A stretch of DNA of 64,000 bases from Elysia chlorotica (Eukaryota; Mollusca; Gastropoda; Plakobranchidae). A model generated the notes under the pieces. The model had not been told where the DNA came from and ran no database searches. It worked only from the letters and a program-made list of their open reading frames with translations. The translations under genes were made by a program, and so were the position numbers. Where the stretch lies: NCBI GenBank assembly GCA_003991915.1, contig RQTK01000001.1, positions 503,840 through 567,839 on the forward strand, in the 5' to 3' direction. The stretch's first letter is position 1, and each line of letters opens with the position of its first letter. Shown here piece by piece: positions 30,301 to 42,204 of the stretch.

Positions 30301-33300
30301 CATGTTGCGAGCGAACATTTTGTTAGTACATTGCTGTGTTTATTTCTGTGAGCGAACATTTCGTTGGTACACTTGTGCGTTTATTTTTGTAAGATAATAT
30401 TTTGTTAGTACACTGGTGCGCTTACTTCTGCCAGCAAAATTTCCGCTAGTACACTGGTGCGTTTATTTCTGCAAGCAATTTTGTTACTACAGTTGTGCGT
30501 TTATATCTGCCAGCAAACATTGCGATAGTGCACTGGTACGTTTATTTCTGCCAGCAAACATTTTGTTAATACACTGGTGATTTATTTCGGCCAGCAAACA
30601 TTTCGCTAGTACACTGGTGCGTTAGTTTATGGGTGAAAATAAACATTTTGTCAGTACGTCTGGGAATTTTATTTATGCAAACATTCAGTTTGTTTGTACT
30701 TTGGTGCATTTATTTTTGCAAGTGTACATTTTGTAACTAGGTACATGTGAATTTACTCTGCGAGGGAACATTTTGTAGTGAACTGGTGTGTTTATTTCTT
30801 GAAACAAGCATGTTTGTTAGAAGACAAAGGTCTTTTTTTTTCTGCGAGCAAACATTTCATTAGTACACTGGTACGTTACTTTCTGCGAGCGAACATTTTT
30901 GTACGTACACTGAAGCGTTTATTTCTGCCAGCAAACATTTCGCTATTACACTGGTGCGTTCATGTTGCGAGCGAACATTTTGTTAGTACATTGCTGTGTT
31001 TATTTCTGTGAGCGAACATTTCGTTGGTACACTTGTGCGTTTATTTTTGTAAGATAATATTTTGTTAGTACACTGGTGCGCTTACTTCTGCCAGCAAAAT
31101 TTTCGCTAGTACACTGGTGCGTTTATTTCTGCAAGCAATTTTGTTAGTACAGTTGTGCGTTTATTTCTGCCAGCAAACATTGCGATAGTGCACTGGTACG
31201 TTTATTTCTGCCAGCAAACATTTTGTTAATACACTGGTGATTTATTTCGGCCAGCAAACATTTCGCTAGTACACTGGTGTGTTCATTTTGCGAGCGAACA
31301 TTTTTGTTTTAAGACAGAAGTTGGTTTATTTCTGTGAGCAAACATTTCATTGGTACACTTGTGCGTTTATTTTTGTAAGATAATATTTTGTTAGTACACT
31401 GGTGCGCTTACTTCTGCCAGCAAAATTTTCGCTAGTACACTGGTGCGTTTATTTCTGCAAGCATTTGTTAGTACAGTTGTGCGTTTATTTCTGCCAGCAA
31501 ACATTGCGATAATGCACTGGTACGTTTACTTCTGCCAGCAAAATTTTCGCTAGTGCACTGGTGCGTTTATTTCTGTAATCGATTTTGTTTGTACACTGGT
31601 GTGTTTATTTTTGGCTGCGAACATTTCGCTAGTATACTGGTGCGTTTATTTCTGCCAGCAAACGTTTTGTTAATACACTGGTGCGTTTATTTCTGCCAGC
31701 AAACATTTCGCTAGTACACTCGTGCGTTTATTTCTGCCAGCAAACATTTGGCTAGTACACTCGTGCGTTTGTTTCTGCCAGCAAACATTTTTCTAGTACA
31801 CTGGTGCGTTCATTTTGCGAGCGAACATTTCGTTAGTACACCTGTGCGTTTATTTCTGTGAACGAACATTTTTGTTTTAAGAGAGGTCTGTTAATTTCTG
31901 CGAGCAAACGTTAGTACACTTGTGCGTTTATTTTTTGTAAGCGTACATTTTATTACACTTGTGCGATAGATCTGTGAGCGAACATTTTTCTTTTAAGACA
32001 GAGATCGGTTTATTTCTGCGAGCAAGCGTTAGTACACTTATCCGTTTAATTTTGTAAGCTAATATTTTGTTAGTACACTGGTCCGTTTACTTCTGACAGC
32101 AAACATTTCACTAGTACACTGGTGCATCTATTTCTGCGAGGGATTATTTTGTTAGTCCAGTGGTGCGTTTATTTCTGTAAGCATTCGTCTTGTAAGTAGA
32201 TAGCTGTGCTTGTACAAATTAGCCCATATACTGCTGACGTTAGACACTAAGCAATAGCACTTACCGTAGTACACTGGTGTGTTTATTTCTACAAGCAAAC
32301 TTTATTTTAGTAGGTATATGTGCGCTTCTTTCTGTTAGCGAACATTTCGTTCCGACATAAATGCGATTATTTCTGTGAGTATACATTTTGACATAGAAAG
32401 AGGTGTGTTTTGTTTCTACGGGTGTACTTTTTATATAATACACTGGTACCGTCCGGCAATGTTGAGTTCCACAGCAATTTTCTTCAGGGAATATTCATCA
32501 GCAAGAAGTCTATTTACTTGACATGTTTGGCAAAAATAATATTTAATTCTGCAGCTTTAGGGTTTCCTTTGGAAAAAGTACAACTTTGGTGGGTTTTTTT
32601 GCAGCGACATCTCAGCCAATGTTCTGTATGAACCGTTCTTTTTAATACATCTTTTTGTTTTAGAAGAAAAGCTTTTATTTGAACTAAGGTTTTGTCCATT
32701 ACCATTTAAATCTGACATTTTTTCATTATACTTCTGCTTTGATTTATTGGCAACGTTTTTGTTGATGCAACCAGGCAGACTTGTTTGAGCTGATTTTTTT
32801 TCTTTTTCACTCGGGAAGCAGATAATTTTTAATCAGTTGCACTTTTTTTTAATTACTTTTTTTTCTCCTCTGCTCCTTTTTGTGTGAGCAAATACATGTT
32901 TTATCACTACAGGCTTATGCTTTTGTGGGACCAGACTGATATTATTTCTGAAACTTCTTACAGGAATATTTGCAAACGTGTATACATCTTTTTTTTTTAT
33001 ATAATTTAAACATTACTTAATAACATCTTGCTGCAGGCTGATTTTTCTGGATTTTCCCATTTTATTTTGCGACTTTTGATTGTGCACAATTATTCTGTTA
33101 ATAGAATATATTCTTTCCATATTTACCATATTTTATGTTATCATTACGTTTTTTGATAGAGTATGGTGCTTACTTTACACTTCTCTAACAGTTAGTCAAA
33201 GTAGTTATTTTCATTTTCTATATTATGAGATCTTTTTTGGAATACTTATTGTGCGTGTTTTCTTTGCAGTTTGAATTGAAATTTATATATATATATATTA

Positions 33301-35903
33301 TACATTTCATAACATTTTGTGTTGTATGCATCAACTTTTTGGGCATGTGATGGCTGCATTTACGTATTTCCTCTGCCTTCTTTTTATTAGAACACCGCAA
33401 CATGCCCCTGAATGATGCGATTGCGTTGATAAGACGCAGCTTTGAACAGTACGTGGAGACTCTTCGAGAGAAAGCCAATGCAGCTGCTGGCTCGGGGGTT
33501 CCTAAAGCTGCTTCAGTTCACAGCTCAGGGGCTGTAGCGCCACCACCCAGAGTGTTCCTCCCTCCCACTCAAGAAGTAACCTACTTGTTGAACCTGTTGG
33601 CCGATAATAGAGCCCTTACGGTTGACGAGCTGAGCCAAGTCATTAAGTATCTGGAGGACAGGAAAGACAAGCTTATCGATGCTGAAAGAAGGCCTCTGGC
33701 AACTGACGGTAGGTATCTTGTTGCTACAGTGTTTTACTATTAAGATTTAGTGAAAGGTATTAGAAAAGTAAGTGTAAAGAATTTAGTGAAAGGTAGGAGT
33801 AAAGGATTTAATGAAAGGTTGGACAAAAGTAAATGTATAGGATTTAATGAAAGGTGAAAGAAAAGAACAAATAATTTCTCGAAAGATTTTACAAGGAAGA
33901 TTTTTTTTACAGGCAAATACTCTGCTCTGTAAGGACAGGTCAGCAATAATGAGATATGCAAAAGGACTGACATGGATCTGTAGAAACAATTTTAGTTTTA
34001 AAAAAGCCACGAAGAGGCTGGTAGGCAAAATCAATATTTTGGAACAGTAAAAAAATAGAATATTAACCTTTTTCCAGCACATAGCACATTGTCGATGCTC
34101 TTCTGCAAGCGCATATTTGCATAGAACTGCACATTTTCCATTTTCAAAAGATGAATATCAAAACTTTTACCGTTTAAAACTTTAAAAAATGCTTCAAAAC
34201 GTTGCGCACATAAGGAATATGCCTTGAATTATGCAATACAAAAAGGTTAACTGAAATTTTATCCTTCATTGTGTCCTTGTAGAAAAATTAAAGTTAAATT
34301 GTAGGACTAAAGTTTCATTGGAATGGGGCATGGAGCAACATGTTTTAGTTAAGTTATATTCAAACTAGGGTTTGTGTCTTGGTCTAGGCTGGGACTAGCA
34401 TAATTTGTGATGTTGATAATGTGGTTGTGTTATGATAACAAGGCTGCCTGGTTGATGGCATAAGTGAGGGTATAGGAGTCGTATGTTAACAAAAAAAAAA
34501 AGTAAAGTTGGTCACATGCTCTTTGTCAAAACTTTGGGGATTTAAAAGTAAAAGTCCTGATTGTTGTACTAGGAAAACAGCGCTTGTGGAGTAGATTTCC
34601 AGTATTTTCCTGGCCGCACTTTACTTTTGCCATGACTCAAGATTCTAGCTGCTAATTTTGTCAATCCACAAAGAGGGCCAAAAAAATTTTGTCCATGTTG
34701 GCAATGGAACCCAGCACCTTGACAAAGGTGAAGGTGGCCCAACGCTCTAGCCTTACTTTAAGTTTAACAGCATCCCAGTCATTATGTAGTCTCTGTTGAA
34801 ATAGGGAGAGGTGCTTCTTAAATAATCAATCTGTCCATTACCTTCAAGATCATTCTTTGCCTTTTTATTTTTTATTCCCTCTTATCTTTTTCTTTTCCAC
34901 CTTTGCCACTTTTTTCTGTCATTCAATCTTATGGGAGGGAGATGGCTACCACAATTATAAAAATAGCAAGGAAAGAGTGGGTTATTAAAATAAAACAATG
35001 TAAAATACTTCATTATTTAGGCATGTTAAGATCTATGATTATTCATTTTTCTTTAAGGAAAGACGAATGTTATAAAATATTTTACTGCTCAAGTGTATAT
35101 AAATAAATCAATTAATTAATTACACAAACTGCAATTAATACTATGCATCTGGTTGAAATCAATTTAAATATTTCCTTTGATAGGTAATTTGATAAAAAAC
35201 GGATTGAACTTTTGTAAAAATTAAAAAATTTTCTAGCTTTTGTCCAAAAACAAAACAAATATTAAAATACAAATGTGGTTTTTAAATTGTTTTATTTGCA
35301 GAGGCAATCGTTCACCGCCCTACTACCAGTAAGGAACTGGCTGCCAGTGAAAAGCCTCGCATGCCTTCCACGGAGGAGATAACCAGCAAGATCTTGAGCA
35401 TCTTCTCCAGTGCAGGGGGCAGCTTGCAAGGTGTTCCTCCTGCCAACGGTGTCAGCCAACCGGTGCAGCCAGTCCAGAATCCGGTGACACCGGCTCCACC
35501 CCCACCTCCCCCTCCCCCGCCATCATCCACCGCCTCATCTTCAGCCAGCCTTATTAACTTTGATAATCCCAATGTACAGAAAGCTCTAGATAATCTCATT
35601 CAGAGCAGCCCTGTGCTTCTCAAAAACTTCAACACAAAGTCGTCCATGTCAGAAGCACACATGGGTAGTAAGGCGACAGATGTATCCAGCTCTGGGTCAC
35701 AAGGTTACGGGATGCAGCAGCGTGGGGGGATAATGTCTAGCTCAACGGAGCACCCGATGATGGGGGGCATGATGAGCAAGCAGCAGCAGCAGCAGCAGCA
35801 AAACATGGCTGGCTATGCCAAGCTGGCAAAGAAGGGGCATCCCCTGCCAATGAAGGGCTATCCTCAGTCTGGCTCTAGGCCACCTCCTCACCAGCGCCAC
35901 TGA
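24330..35903 (+). CDS. NCOA5: Nuclear receptor coactivator 5 (NCOA5), nine coding exons
   Basis: Coding exons are 24330-24777, 25144-25254, 25855-25915, 26606-26788, 27502-27591, 28189-28299, 29142-29341, 33391-33708 and 35302-35903. All have AG/GT borders and matching phases, and sum to 2124 nt, 707 residues. The product is probably a nuclear RNA-binding transcriptional coregulator. Domains: SR/RD-rich region (about 46-106); RRM at about 121-192 with RNP2 VFVANI and RNP1 NNYAFIQY; RGG/PPF repeats (about 193-270); DPYR repeats (about 250-310); the anticodon-binding-like domain of NCOA5 (about 324-425, ending TPQEHRNMP); and an LxxLL nuclear-receptor box, LLNLL, at 467-471 followed by ADNR. 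The C-terminus keeps EEITSKILSIFSS and INFDNPNVQKALDNLIQS, adds a seven-Gln run and ends in QRH. It is longer than the vertebrate protein (about 580 residues). The start is chosen as the first ATG after the acceptor, with A at -3. Confidence 0.93.
25968..26425 (+). mobile_element. Fragmentary tRNA-headed SINE in NCOA5 intron
   Basis: A tRNA-like A box (TAGGCTCAGTTGG) begins near 25979. The family's 3' part (GACTGACGTTAGCTTCGG ... GCAGTATAGCC ... GACGTTGTATGTTAAG) appears at 26352-26425. The middle does not match the family body, so this may be one interrupted copy or two fragments. Confidence 0.4.
28128..28151. repeat. (TG)n microsatellite next to NCOA5 exon 28189
   Basis: About 12 TG units lie 37 bp upstream of the acceptor. 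TG repeats at this place can influence splicing of the following exon. Confidence 0.9.
29622..32450 (+). repeat. Minisatellite, 41-bp unit, roughly 65-70 copies
   Basis: The unit has the order GTGCGTTTATTTCTG, CCAGCAAACATTT, CGCTAGTACACTG. Successive GTGCGTTTA starts at 31681, 31722 and 31763 show the 41-bp period. Copies at the left edge (29622-30050) and right edge (after 32160) are more diverged than the centre, as expected for an array that grows internally. Common variants are CCAGCAAAC versus GCGAGCGAAC and CGCTAG versus TGTTAG. Because 41 is not a multiple of 3, reading frames cycle and the apparent 77-residue ORFs are artefacts. The array fills most of the 4.0-kb NCOA5 intron between exons ending 29341 and starting 33391. 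Confidence 0.95.
29785..31284 (+). repeat. Higher-order duplication inside the 41-bp minisatellite
   Basis: Block 29785-29902 recurs at 30625-30742 (offset 840). Block 30084-30620 recurs at about 30744-31280 (offset 660) with almost no change. The offset difference means 180 bp present in the first block is absent from the second. A third partial copy of the 31035-31200 part recurs near 31361 (offset 326, about eight units). Confidence 0.85.
33744..33868 (+). repeat. Short imperfect tandem repeat after NCOA5 exon 8
   Basis: Four copies of a GATTTARTGAAAGGT-type unit start at 33744, 33780, 33805 and 33841 (spacings 36, 25, 36). They begin 36 bp downstream of the GTAGGT donor of exon 33391-33708. 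Confidence 0.7.
34700..34755 (-). mobile_element. tRNA-like SINE head, minus strand, fragment
   Basis: The complement reads GGCTAGAGCGTTGGGCC ... GGTGCTGGGTTCCATTGCC, like the end of an A box and a degenerate B box. No clear body is attached. Confidence 0.35.
35781..35801 (+). repeat. CAG repeat coding for seven glutamines in NCOA5
   Basis: Six CAG plus one CAA lie in frame in the last coding exon. Length polymorphism is likely. Confidence 0.9.
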
Positions 35904-38645
35904 TGTGTCTTGTCCACACCTGTGTTTAGTGAATAGTATAACAGTAGGCTATATCTCTCTGATGAATGCGCAGCAGAAGAATTGTCCTCAAGGATAAAAT
36001 TCCAAAATGAGCACATAGCGTATACAGAATTGGTTTTGTTTAGAAAATGATAATTTTTATTAGTTTGTTCAAGGACCATCTAGTAATAATCATGATGGTA
36101 ATTTCAGAGAAAAGATACAAAATGTTAGAGCTTGAACTAGAAGTAGACCACAACGCCACTTGGGTCGGAATATAATTCTACTTTATGAAGCTTTGGCGCT
36201 TCATACATATGTCTATGTAAACCTCTAGGGCATCCTGACTTTTTTTTAGGGAGCATACAACAGAAAATACTTGCAAATAATCTGCTGGAGGTGAATATTT
36301 TTTCATTGCTCTTGATTGGCAAAAAAAAAAATCGTTTTAATTTTAAAATATAGTACATGTGGGAATAAAAATGTTCATCGATAATACCTTATGAGTTAAC
36401 TTCAGGTGTCAATAGATTGATAGTCTTGCTGTTTTGTAAACAACCACATCTACCATTTGAACAATTTGCTTTGATATAATCTTTGCAAACTTGACTTTCT
36501 CCACGTGTCGCCTTCAACATACAGTGCTTTGATGGGGATGCCTTGGCCGTTTTATAAAATTTTTATTCTCAGTTCTCTCCATGATCAAAATATAAGTCTG
36601 CTTTTTGGCAAGCCTAATAGTTGTTCTATACAACCTAAAAGTATTAAGCTTTGATAAATATAGAAATAGTAAAGAAACCTTTTCGAATTTATTTTTTTAT
36701 TTTAAGGGATAATATTAGAAAACGTGGCAAGTTGACTACGCTGTAAGCGCCAAATCAATTCATAATCGATTTCAACTGCTCGTTTCATAGTTTACATATC
36801 GCACAATGTGTTCATTGTATAATACTTGTATACACATCTTACCCTAAACTTTGATGAAGTGATATAGATGTGTTTATGTTTTCAGATCACACAAAAGCTA
36901 TATGAACAATTGTACTTGTAATACCTGCACATGATAACACAATTGTAGCGAAACAGAACTTTGAGCATTCAGTTTACCCGGTACATAGTTTTGACTGATA
37001 ATATATAGAGATGCTTGTATTTGCGGAGCTTTCTCCTTTCCAATTTAAGAACTTGCATTCAGTTTCCTTAGGATTTCTGGTTTGATCAAGAGCTTACACT
37101 CACATCAAATAAATTAGTAAGAGCAAAGTGTTGTAGTATTTCAAAACATCACTTTGCTTAATTTGGCAAAACATTTCAGATTGTGGGAACAATTATCATT
37201 TCTATTTTACACTTGTAAAATAACAGATGAGGCAAGTTAAGAAGTTAAAGCTCGGAATAAAATTTCTATTAAATCTGACCAATTCTTAAGTTAATGAATT
37301 AAATGTTTCATAAAGAAAAACCTGATCCTTTGCCGTAATTTCATACAGCTTTTTAAATATGTAGAATAATCTTGTTGCAGAATTATTAAAATTGAGATTC
37401 AGTTTCAGTTTCAAATGATTTTACCCTGAATTTATGTTAATATTAGCTTTGAAATGTTAAGTGTTCCATTACTAGATTTTTGTGTCTTTAGTTCAGCAAT
37501 ATTTTACTTATTGTATATTATCTGATCAGCCAACTGGCAGTCTATTCAGATTAATTGCAAATATTTTATTGCCAAGGCATGCTGTAATTATCTATCTCTA
37601 AATGCTGATCATTCATTGCGCTCCTTTTTTCATCAAAGTGACTGAAATTTTAAAATTTGACATGGTCTTTACTTAATATATTTTTGGAATGTGTATGTAC
37701 AATACAAAAGATGTGTCTTGTTTGTTTTACAATTACATGTTTTCAATACCTTTGTTACAGGGTATGAATTTTTGTTAAAAAAATGAAAAGAACAAAAAAA
37801 AGAAGTCAATCCTTGAATTATATTAAAGACAATTGAAGTCTTAGTTGTTGAAATTGTTTATTTGTTTTTGTGTCGTGTTTTGTTCGTTCTTTGTTGTTCT
37901 TTTTATTTGCCAGCAAAAACTCTTAAACTCTTACAAAATTTATTTTCCTTGCTCTAGTTTTTGTACCAACTTGCAGAAGTTGCTGAGCAGATACTTGAAA
38001 TGTAACACAGGATTAGTGTTTTACTAGTAATTCATACCAAGGTGCTGTTTTTCAGGCTTCAAATTAGGGAGGCTAAATGTAATTGTATTATTATGAATAT
38101 GATTGTGATTTAATCTGATTCTTCAGGCACAAGTCATGACACTCACAAAGTTATCTCACCGAGATTGATTTTTTACTCTATGATATTATATTACCGTAGA
38201 CAAATTTTGCTTTATGGGCAGAGTTTTGATTGCCAGCCTTGGACACTTCAAAGTCTTCATCAATTTGAAGAGTGCAGGCTTAAGTGGCTGCTGGATTGGA
38301 AAAATAAAGTAAGTAGACACTTCAAAGAAAGAGATCTTTTGACATGGCAGCCTAAAATGTTGGATTGAAGTATCAGATTAGATAGGTTTTTTTTGTTTTG
38401 TTTTTAAATTCAGAATAAGTTTTTTTTCTTTACTGTGCTGGCTAAGCTTTATTGTTGTTGTTTTTTTTTATTATTTGGTAAGCTTTAGTCTATATGTGAA
38501 GTATTTTCCTTTTTCTTTTTTTTTCTTCAAATTTTTTCCTATTGAGTTTACCCGGTACTGTCTTTGATGTCTTATTTAATTTTATTGTCTTGTTCGAGAA
38601 ATAATTTTGCCTGTCTTATCAATAAAGTTGTTTGGACCATAATAC
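35904..38645 (+). other. NCOA5 3' UTR
   Basis: AT-rich sequence follows the stop codon with no further coding potential. Candidate ends are AATAAA at 38621 and at 38933. The region is consistent with one long terminal exon of about 2.7-3.0 kb. Confidence 0.55.
38621..38626 (+). terminator. Polyadenylation signal, candidate 1 for NCOA5
   Basis: AATAAA is followed by GTTGTTTGG and then TGGCTTGACTTTTATTTTTT, a T/G-rich downstream element. Confidence 0.45.
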
Positions 38646-38932
38646 TGGCTTGACTTTTATTTTTTATGAATATCATCGAAAAATAATGGTGATATTCATA
38701 GACATGTATTCTTATTCATACCCGTTTCTAAAGTTAAAAATATTACTTAGTTTTTGTTGGTTTTTAATAAAAGGATAAACTTTAAAAAAAAATCTTTGTA
38801 ATTATTGTTCATGCCCTTACTTGAAAATCAATGTTGTTTTTTGTCAATGTTTTAAGCCTTTTCTTACTGTAATCGCAAATGCTTTTTAAATGTTTTGACA
38901 TTTTGTATAGTTCAAGTTGTGAACCAGAAAGA

Positions 38933-38938
38933 AATAAA
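38933..38938 (+). terminator. Polyadenylation signal, candidate 2 for NCOA5
   Basis: AATAAA is followed by TTGTGCTGTC and then GTTGTTTTCACTTTTT, again a good T/G-rich downstream element. Confidence 0.4.
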
Positions 38939-38969
38939 ATTGTGCTGTCAAAGCGTTGTTTTCACTTTT

Positions 38970-40030
38970 TCTTTTTCCTTTGATTTGTATACTATAAAAC
39001 TATGTCTTTATTAAAACACCAGTTCTAGATTATAGATAGTAGGATAAAAATTAGAAAGGTAGGAGAGGGAAAATAAGTGAGGTAAAAGAAATTATTGTAA
39101 AGAAAAAACTATTAAATTTCAATCTTTCTTTGGAAAGGTTATCGTTCGTCTGTTTTTCTTAATTTTTTATTTTTGTTTCTACATACTCCATAACCACATG
39201 TGCATAGTTTTAAAAAAATATTCTGTGTTTGTAAGGAAAATTTGATTAGATCTTAATTTACCCTAAAACATTTAATGATTTATTACACAATTCACATCAA
39301 GGCTTTATTACCATTTTAGTATCATGGTTAATTGCAGGTTTTCTGTCTCTTCTCATATAGTTATACATGTTAAATACATTGATACAATTAAGTACTGCAT
39401 AATGTTTACTAAGGGACTCTAGGATCTGCTCATCATTTTATTAAATCAAAGTGATCCTGGTGCGTCTCTTTCTATGGTCTCTAGTAAAGTTTTTGACTGA
39501 TGAAGCTTTTATCAAAGACTACATTTGATTTAGGATATTGCTCCTCACATAAAATTAGGTTTAATTTAATAATCATCATCATAAAGATGTTTCATTTCAT
39601 AACCAAAACATCCACTTTGCATCATCATTATTTACGTGATGTACACTTGAGTTTAAATAATTTTGTTTTTAATATAGAAGAAAGAAGTGCAGCCATCCCA
39701 CACACAGGTTGAAACATAAAAGAAAGAAAGGTTGTTTTTTTTTCCTCTGAAAATGTGCATATATACAATCTGAGAATAATTATAAGAAAGAAAATGTTCA
39801 GAATTCAACGCAAAACTGCGTTTGATGCCATGCAGAAAAGTTGCATGTATAACTCCCCTGTGGTGTGATGTAGCTCCTGTAGGTGAAATTCATTGTCTGT
39901 TAGATGAAATAGGTAGGCTTACCAAACTAGCCAGTACGCCCACAGCTATAAGCAGTAAAAAAAAAAGCTGACTTCATTAAAGAATGGTCCCTCTATCATT
40001 CTATGTAAAAAAAAAATTAACTTTCCTAAT
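38970..40030. other. AT-rich intergenic DNA
   Basis: No gene, repeat family or inverted terminal repeat is recognised here. Confidence 0.5.
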
Positions 40031-40398
40031 TATTCGTTTTATGTTTGGAAATACAGGTGGTCAGAAATGGCACTTTGTGTGGAGTGATGGCTGACATCGA
40101 CTTCATCCTGAAGCCTGTGCCATATAGGATCCCCCTTTGGAACCTTGGAGATGTTCAAACCACTTGCCAACATCCTGCAGTCTAGAACCGGGTCTCTCAA
40201 GGAGAGTGGAGTTTGCAGTGACATGTGTTGAAGCCCTTTTATACTGTGTATGAAGAAAGTTTCCACAAGTAGAACATGGTGAGAAATGAATCAAGTAAAC
40301 ACAATCTTACATTACTAACACTTACAATGATTAGACCACCATGATCTCATAAACTAAGAAATGTAATTTAACAACGTTAAGCATACAACTAATAATAT

Positions 40399-40503
40399 TA
40401 TCATTACTATCATTAATATAATAATAATAGTATTATTATTATTATTACTATTATTATTATTTTTATTATTATTATTGTTATTATTATTATTATCATTATT
40501 ATT
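40399..40503. repeat. ATT-rich microsatellite ending in the gap
   Basis: ATT/TTA triplets with frequent interruptions run directly into the N stretch, so its true length is unknown. Confidence 0.9.
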
Positions 40504-40602
40504 NNNNNNNNNNNNNNNNNNNNNNNNNNNNNNNNNNNNNNNNNNNNNNNNNNNNNNNNNNNNNNNNNNNNNNNNNNNNNNNNNNNNNNNNNNNNNNNNN
40601 NN
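40504..40602. other. Assembly gap, 99 N
   Basis: Unknown bases. The round length suggests a placeholder rather than a measured distance. Confidence 0.99.
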
Positions 40603-40784
40603 GTTGAAGCCCTTTTATACTGTGTATGAAGAAAGTTTCCACAAGTAGAACATGGTGAGAAATGAATCAAGTAAACACAATCTTACATTAATTACAATGA
40701 TTAGACCACCATGATCTCATAAACTAAGAAATGTAATTTAAGACTATAGAACTTTTTTACTCATATGACAATTTGTTGGGTTAT

Positions 40785-40905
40785 GTCCCTTACTGGTTTG
40801 GTCAGTCTTAGACACCTGCTGAGATGGGACTGCAGTTTTCTTCGCCTAGTCTCGTGCATGGCAAAAAGAAAAAAAATTCAGACGTCGGTCTTGTGGCCCA
40901 TCCAC
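40785..40905 (+). mobile_element. SINE body fragment (head missing)
   Basis: TCCCTTACTGGTTTGGTCAG, CTGCTGAGATGGGACTGCAG, CGCCTAGTCTCGTGCATGGC and CAGACGTCGGTCTTGTGGCC follow the same order as in the better copy at 42588-42865. No tRNA-like head precedes it. Confidence 0.6.
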
Positions 40906-41078
40906 ATTATCATCATCATCATTATTGTTATTATAATTACTATTAATACTGTTACTTTTTTTGAAGTTTTTCTTCTTCTTCTTCTTCTTATTATTATTAT
41001 TGATGATGATTATTATTATTATTATTATTATATTATTACTATTACTATCTCTCTTACTATTATCTTACTATTATAATA
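40906..41078. repeat. Compound ATC/ATT/CTT/GAT microsatellite
   Basis: Short blocks of ATC, ATT, CTT, ATT, GAT and ATT triplets follow the SINE fragment directly. Confidence 0.9.
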
Positions 41079-42200
41079 CCACTCATAACATAATATTTTA
41101 ATAAAGTCAATGTTATTTACATATTTGTTGTTTTGATGACAGTAGTAAACCTTTATTTTTTATTTTGTACTTTTGAAAACAGGATTATATTGCCAACTGG
41201 ATGTTACCTGGTGGTAGACAAGAGGCAGCCTTGACAAGAGGTCATCATGTCCAGTTGACATTGTTCTCAAGTTAATCAACACTATAACAGAACTGCTCAT
41301 GTTTTCAAGTGTCACATAATGTGGACACACACAGAACAAGACAAAGGCTGAACTCAAATTGAGTTTCCATCCAATGATATCAGTATCTTTCTTTTTTTTT
41401 TTCAATATCATTAATATTGTGACAATGAGTGTTAGCTTAAGATCAGCCACCTCAAAATCATCAATTTCACATTTTTATGGAACGGAAAAAAGGGGGGAAG
41501 ATTTGAGAGTTTTAGGAGCGATCTTTTATTTTTAACGTTAAAGAGAACATGTTGGTTAATTTGCATAAAATGATAAAAATCTGACTTCGAATGGCTGAGA
41601 AGGAGAAATGGAATTGATGTATTATGTGTATGAGACTAACTACATAAGTGTAAATGTTTTACTCTCTGGAAATATAGCCTACTGTATGAAAGTTTGATAT
41701 TAAAACTAGTTGAAAATATCTCTGACCTTTTGTGTTTCTTACCATAAAGTGAATTATTTTTAAGAGGACAAATTTAACCCTGGCATAAGTTATTGATTTA
41801 AAAATCATATTTTTTTTTTTACTAAAACGCTCGTATTTTACAAACATAAAAAAAAATTAATTCTGCATTGAGTTTTGTTGGTTTTTTTTTAGGTTCGTTT
41901 ACTTACTAAGTAAAAAAAAACAAAAAACTTTTAAGCAAGGGTTGACTTTATAATATGGTTCAATTACTTCAAAGTTGTTTTTTATCAAAGAAAAAGAAAA
42001 TTTTACTGGCATCTCGATGTAGTGTCGACTTTTAAGAGTTACTTCAAAGGTTTTGCTGAAAAGTGGATTGCACTGTACGTAATGGAGAACATGACATTCC
42101 ATGTATGAACTTGTATTTGATGGATATGACTTTGATGATATATAAGTGTAGGCCCTACTGACAATGCATAAATTTAAGTCATTGATTTCAACTAGTGCTT
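41079..42200. other. Intergenic DNA without recognised gene
   Basis: One acceptor-like site at 41182 is followed by about 90 nt open on the + strand, but no donor or partner exon is visible. Nothing else is recognisable. Confidence 0.45.
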
Positions 42201-42204
42201 TTTT

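Larger units (their letters stand above)
40227..40741. repeat. Near-identical 145-bp and 139-bp copies flanking an assembly gap
   Basis: Copy 1 (40227-40371) and copy 2 (40603-40741) match almost completely, with one 6-7-bp difference (CTAACAC present only in copy 1). Between them lie an ATT microsatellite and a run of N. Each copy contains TATAAAAGGG on the minus strand. Tandem duplication or a falsely retained haplotype at the gap would explain it. Confidence 0.85.

Noticed and set aside
30118..31011. Two identical 77-residue ORFs (30118-30351 and 30778-31011)
   Set aside because: They lie in the 41-bp minisatellite. Identity comes from the 660-bp duplication, and the unit length shifts the frame every copy.
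29622..32450. CRISPR-like array
   Set aside because: Units are contiguous 41-mers with no unique spacers, in an animal gene intron.
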